Shown piece by piece: positions 8,001-10,958 of a stretch of 10,958 bases of DNA; position 1 is the stretch's first letter; every line of letters begins with the position of its first letter. The notes below the pieces were generated by a model. That model searched no databases. It saw nothing but the letters and a program-made list of their open reading frames with translations, and was not told the origin of the DNA. Source of the stretch: Chloroflexi bacterium RBG_16_51_16 (GTDB taxonomy: Bacteria; Chloroflexota; Anaerolineae; Anaerolineales; Villigracilaceae); contig MGNL01000062.1 of NCBI GenBank assembly GCA_001796785.1, positions 1 through 10,958 on the forward strand, in the 5' to 3' direction. A program made the position numbers and the translations under genes.

Positions 8001-8567
8001 ATGTTAGCTGAACAGATCAATACTTTTCGTGAGATGGTCACATTGAAGGATGGGGCGTACATCCTTCTAAGAGCATTGACCCATGAGGATAAGAATCGGC
8101 TTAAGGAATTTTACGGGGCTGTAACAGACGACGATCTCCGCTACTTCCGGCACCAACTCAAAGATGATACCGTCATCGACGATTGGTGCGATCACCTTGA
8201 TTACAACCGGGTCCTTCCTATAATAGCACTCGCTAAGGAACGGGTAGTGGGTAGTGCAACATTACATTTCTTTGACGGACCCAAAAGGCATATCGGCGAA
8301 GTCCGCCTGTTTCTCTCAAAGGATTTCCGCAAACGCGGCCTGGGTATGAAGATGATCCGGTCGTTAATCGAACTTGCCAGGAAACATGGGGTTAGCATCC
8401 TGATGGCAGAGGTCATCGCAAGTATGAGCAAGGTGGTTAAAGCATTTGAACAACAAGGGTTCCGACCACAGGTAACGCTGGATGATTTCTTTATGTTCCC
8501 TGATGGCGACGTATGTGATGTAGTCTTGATGACGATGGCATTGAGACCCCGGGTTGACGAGTTCTAA
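8001..8567 (+). CDS. GNAT family N-acetyltransferase
   Basis: A 188-residue single-domain GNAT acetyltransferase, which moves an acetyl group from acetyl-CoA to an amine. The acetyl-CoA pyrophosphate loop is RKRGLGMKMI, followed by the helix LIELARKHGV and the usual FEQQGFRP near the C-terminus. The N-terminal half has the pattern DGAYILLRAL, then LDYNRVLPI, seen in a common GNAT subfamily of unknown substrate. No second domain is fused to it. It follows metVF by 86 bases, with a weak inverted repeat (CCGAT/ATCGG) but no U-rich terminator between them, and its 3' end overlaps the HdrC-like gene by 14 bases. A role in lysine acetylation control of the nearby acetyl-CoA pathway is possible but rests only on position. 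The substrate cannot be read from the sequence. Confidence 0.85.
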   Translation: MLAEQINTFREMVTLKDGAYILLRALTHEDKNRLKEFYGAVTDDDLRYFRHQLKDDTVIDDWCDHLDYNRVLPIIALAKERVVGSATLHFFDGPKRHIGEVRLFLSKDFRKRGLGMKMIRSLIELARKHGVSILMAEVIASMSKVVKAFEQQGFRPQVTLDDFFMFPDGDVCDVVLMTMALRPRVDEF

Positions 8568-8886
8568 CCCATCCCTCCGCCGTGTAATCAAGTACGCAAC
8601 AGGGCAGGACATCGCCCGGTGCCAGGGTTGTCTGGATTGCGAGCTTAATCCGGGCGACGATCAGGATATTCCCCTTGGCAGCTTGATCCAACTTGCGCTC
8701 ATGAATGATGATGAAATCTTACAATCAAGGACACTCTGGTCAGATTCTGTCATTAGTTCGGTGAGAGGTGCGTGCCACTCTGGTCTTGATTTATATTCAA
8801 TAATTTTGGCTTTACGTGATGAGGCAAAGCGAAGATTGGCCTGCTCACCAACCCGCGAGCCTGGTTTCAACAAATTATCTTTTTAG
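8554..8886 (+). CDS. Small HdrC-like iron-sulfur protein with degenerate cluster sites
   Basis: A 110-residue protein that aligns throughout with heterodisulfide reductase subunit C-type dicluster proteins. The visible features are TGQDIARCQGCLDC (16-29), then IQLALMNDDEIL, TLW (60-62), the GLDL segment (77-80) and ALRDEAKRR (86-94). The first cluster keeps C23, C26 and C29, but the fourth ligand position of CxxCxxCxxxCP is P33. At the second site, three expected cysteines are D64, I67 and V70, and only C74 remains. It probably binds one cluster at most, possibly [3Fe-4S] or a cluster completed by a partner. No ATG exists between the upstream in-frame stop (8542-8544) and the conserved core; TTG at 8554 is the only plausible start and overlaps the GNAT gene by 14 bases, consistent with coupled translation. 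It is unlikely to be a frameshift artefact, because the reading frame matches the family before and after the lost ligands. Confidence 0.72.
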   Translation: MTSSNPSLRRVIKYATGQDIARCQGCLDCELNPGDDQDIPLGSLIQLALMNDDEILQSRTLWSDSVISSVRGACHSGLDLYSIILALRDEAKRRLACSPTREPGFNKLSF

Positions 8887-8922
8887 GCACCAGGAATCCA
8901 CAAAGCAGGTTTTAATTTGCTC

Positions 8923-9588
8923 ATGTCGGTTGATATTTACCAAATCCGTGAATGCAACCAATGCGGTTTGCGATACCCGTTTGTGGATGCCGGATATAAA
9001 AATTCGCGCTGCCCTGCTTGCCTCGGTGTTACCCAATTAATTTCTGAGCAACCATTCATCCGGGGATTAACTAGAATCGATTGTCTGCAACATCCCACAC
9101 TGCAAAAACCTATTGCAGGATTATTGGATAATATCCGTTCAGCCTTGAACGTCGGTGCGATCTTTCGCACTGCTGATGGACTTGGGCTCAAACATCTGTA
9201 CCTTTGTGGGTTTACTCCCACACCTGAAAATCCTGAAATAACTAAAACCGGTCTGGGTGCTCAAGATTCGATACCTTGGTCATTCCACCATAATGGAGTT
9301 AACCTGGTTAAGTCGATCAAGATGGAAGGTGCAGCGATCATCGTGGTCGAGAACAAGAACGAAGCTATTTCGATCGAGGTATTTAAGCCTGAGGATTTCA
9401 GAGCTGCTACTCAGGTTGTCCTTGTCGTGGGTAACGAAATCACGGGTGTCGATCCTGCGGTGATTGATCTGGCTGACGTTTGCGTGAAAATTCCCATGTA
9501 CGGTAAGAAATCTTCCTTCAACGTTTCAAATGCGTTCGCGATCGCCACCTATGTCGTCTCTTCGAAATTCGATGGAATTATTGACTGA
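8923..9588 (+). CDS. SpoU/TrmH family RNA 2'-O-methyltransferase with N-terminal zinc ribbon
   Basis: A 221-residue SPOUT-class methyltransferase that would methylate ribose 2'-OH in tRNA or rRNA using S-adenosylmethionine. Motif 1 is NIRSALNVGAIFRTAD (70-85), with the conserved Asn and the catalytic-type Arg of RTAD. Motif 2 is VVGNEITGVD, and motif 3 is IPMYGKKSSFNVSNAFA, forming the trefoil knot. A four-cysteine zinc ribbon precedes it (C11, C14, C30, C33: CNQCG and CPAC), perhaps for RNA recognition. ATG at 8923 is chosen. TTG at 8917 would add two residues and sits 7 bases after AGCAGG (8904-8909), so it remains possible. It starts 36 bases after the HdrC-like gene but has no obvious metabolic link to it. 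The target RNA and position are not determinable here. Confidence 0.9.
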   Translation: MSVDIYQIRECNQCGLRYPFVDAGYKNSRCPACLGVTQLISEQPFIRGLTRIDCLQHPTLQKPIAGLLDNIRSALNVGAIFRTADGLGLKHLYLCGFTPTPENPEITKTGLGAQDSIPWSFHHNGVNLVKSIKMEGAAIIVVENKNEAISIEVFKPEDFRAATQVVLVVGNEITGVDPAVIDLADVCVKIPMYGKKSSFNVSNAFAIATYVVSSKFDGIID

Positions 9589-9648
9589 CAAATCCTTCCA
9601 GAAAAAATACGAAAAAGATACTGATCTGCTCCAAGAATGATCGCATTT

Positions 9649-10958
9649 TTATGAGGCCAACAAAATAGCATCCCGTACCAGTTGAATTGGATGGACTGCA
9701 ATTACACCTGAACCATGCCGGATTTGCAAGCGACAAGCAGAGCCTGTCGATGCAACGATCGCATCGCTTCTTAATTCGAATGTTCTGCGAATTTTCGGAA
9801 GAAGTTTTAGCTCACCTATTTGTTTCGATATCCCGTAGTGTTCAGCTTCATAACCGAAGGTCCCCGCCATCCCGCAGCAACCCGCCTCACTCAACTCAAC
9901 TTCATAACCAAACATTTTCAACAGTACAAGGCTCGCTTGTTCACCGATAGGCTTGGAGTCGTATGATAACTTTTCGGCTTTTTGGTGGCAATGTGGATGG
10001 AATAGAATCTTCTTATGATTTTTGGCTACACGAATATCCGTTGGTACCCCTCTTCGAACGATAAATTCATCTATGAGAAATACATTTCTTAAACGCAATT
10101 CCAATGAGCCTGATCCGTCATCTAGAAGATCGTAATAATCATTCCGAATAGCCGAAACTTCAGGTGGTTCGATACATATCAAAGGCTGTTCGTTTTTAGG
10201 ATCAATGCGTTCCAATTGTTCAAGCAACCGCCTAGCATGCTTATGTGCTGCGGATATGAACCCTTTGGAAATTAGCGATGCGCCTGCCCCGCTGATAGGC
10301 AGGATCGTGACACTTACACCCGAGGCTTGCAAAACTTCAAGCGCGGCTTGCTCCACTTCTGGTTCGAAATAATGTGTAAAAGAGTCAGCCAGAAAGATAA
10401 CGTTGTCGTCGGAGATCAGAGCCTTGGATCTTATTTTATTCCGGGCGAGCATCGGCAAGGGACGCTGATTCGTTATACCGGTTAGCCCTAAGAAAGCATC
10501 CATGAAAAGCTTGTTGCCCAATAATCGATTCGATATAAACGAAAACTTCGATAGCAAATCAGCTGTGACGTGGAAATATCCGAACAAATAATCCCGCAAC
10601 GGTCTACGATGCGTCCGATAATATTCTTCGGTAAATGCATTTTTTAATTTGGCCATATCCACCCCGCTCGGACACTCTGCCGCGCAGCCCTTGCATCCAA
10701 GGCATAGATCAAGAGCATCTTTCACAGACTGGTAAAGCGGCTGCTTATTAGATGGGTGGATAAGTTTGTTTCGCTGCGGATTACCAATTAGCGCACGAAG
10801 CAAATTCGCCCTACCGCGAGTGGAGTGCATTTCATCCCGGGTGGCTTGAAAGGAGGGGCACATGATGCCATCAAATTTCCGGCAAACGCCCTGCCCATTA
10901 CATTGTTCGATTGCTGTATCCAACCCACCATTCCGTGAGAAATCCAGACTCGAATTCC
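9649..10958 (-). CDS. FAD-linked oxidase/Fe-S oxidoreductase fusion (YdiJ/GlcD-GlcF-like), C-terminal part, 5'-truncated
   Basis: The visible part is the iron-sulfur half of a 2-hydroxyacid dehydrogenase of the FAD-oxidase plus GlcF-like fusion type. The TTG at 10923 is not a start: the frame stays open to the window edge, and the preceding residues (LDFSRNGG) match the fusion family just before its first cluster motif. Counting from 10923, the first cluster has C8, C14 and C22 (CNGQGVC, MCPS) and the second has C74, C77, C80 and C84 (CLGCKGCAAECP). The later CCG domain retains HPHCHQKAE (309-317), CCGMAGTFGYE (349-359) and the SACR cysteine. The earlier CCG domain has lost its cysteines: GAGA at 212-215 where CCGR is usual, and EPPE at 252-255 where EPSC is usual. 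The substrate could be D-lactate, glycolate or D-2-hydroxyglutarate. It is convergent to the SpoU gene across 60 bases. Confidence 0.88.
   Translation of the reverse strand, partial: NSSLDFSRNGGLDTAIEQCNGQGVCRKFDGIMCPSFQATRDEMHSTRGRANLLRALIGNPQRNKLIHPSNKQPLYQSVKDALDLCLGCKGCAAECPSGVDMAKLKNAFTEEYYRTHRRPLRDYLFGYFHVTADLLSKFSFISNRLLGNKLFMDAFLGLTGITNQRPLPMLARNKIRSKALISDDNVIFLADSFTHYFEPEVEQAALEVLQASGVSVTILPISGAGASLISKGFISAAHKHARRLLEQLERIDPKNEQPLICIEPPEVSAIRNDYYDLLDDGSGSLELRLRNVFLIDEFIVRRGVPTDIRVAKNHKKILFHPHCHQKAEKLSYDSKPIGEQASLVLLKMFGYEVELSEAGCCGMAGTFGYEAEHYGISKQIGELKLLPKIRRTFELRSDAIVASTGSACRLQIRHGSGVIAVHPIQLVRDAILLAS

Noticed and set aside
8554..8886. Reading the HdrC-like gene as a frameshifted pseudogene
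   Set aside because: The family pattern is kept in one frame from residue 16 to 94 with correct spacing at each ligand position, so substitutions, not a frameshift, explain the missing cysteines.
9634..9652. Possible bidirectional terminator between the convergent SpoU and Fe-S oxidoreductase genes
   Set aside because: The stem (AGAATG/CATTTT around ATCG) is short, AT-rich and contains a wobble pair; it is too weak to annotate although the location would suit a terminator.
10921..10923. TTG at 10923 as the start of a stand-alone GlcF-like protein
   Set aside because: The frame is open to the edge and upstream residues LDFSRNGG match the FAD-oxidase fusion family, so the gene is cut by the window.

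Overview
This window looks like part of an anaerobic bacterial chromosome carrying the carbonyl and methyl branch genes of the Wood-Ljungdahl (reductive acetyl-CoA) pathway. The genes have bacterial Shine-Dalgarno sites, and the AcsV, AcsE and MetV-type proteins are of the bacterial rather than archaeal kind. Gene content and protein style fit an uncultured Chloroflexota lineage (Anaerolineae- or Dehalococcoidia-like). That placement is inferred and cannot be proven from the window.

Layout. Positions 1-1088 hold the 3' part of acsC, the large subunit of the corrinoid iron-sulfur protein; its 5' end lies outside the window. After a 65-base gap comes acsV (1154-3118), the ATP-dependent reductive activator of that corrinoid protein. 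A compact run of genes follows: acsE methyltransferase (3162-4085), a malic enzyme (4105-5475), a thioredoxin-reductase-like flavoprotein (5477-6406) and a fused MetV-MetF methylenetetrahydrofolate reductase (6427-7914). After an 86-base gap come a GNAT acetyltransferase (8001-8567) and an overlapping small HdrC-like protein (8554-8886), then a SpoU/TrmH RNA methyltransferase (8923-9588). The right end (9649-10958, minus strand, convergent) is the C-terminal part of an FAD-oxidase/Fe-S oxidoreductase fusion that continues beyond the window.

How the genes work together. MetVF makes methyl-tetrahydrofolate, AcsE moves the methyl group to the cobalt of the AcsC-containing corrinoid protein, and AcsV rescues the cobalt when it becomes oxidised. 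The methyl group then goes to acetyl-CoA synthase, which is not in the window. Malic enzyme could connect this C1/C2 metabolism to C4 acids and NAD(P)H.

The most unusual part is 5477-8886. It combines a TrxR-fold flavoprotein without the redox CxxC, a MetV-MetF fusion, and an HdrC-like protein that has lost most ligands of its second cluster. Together these may form a non-standard electron-input route to methylenetetrahydrofolate reductase. No RNA genes, mobile elements, CRISPR arrays or long intergenic regions were seen; all gaps between genes are under 100 bases.
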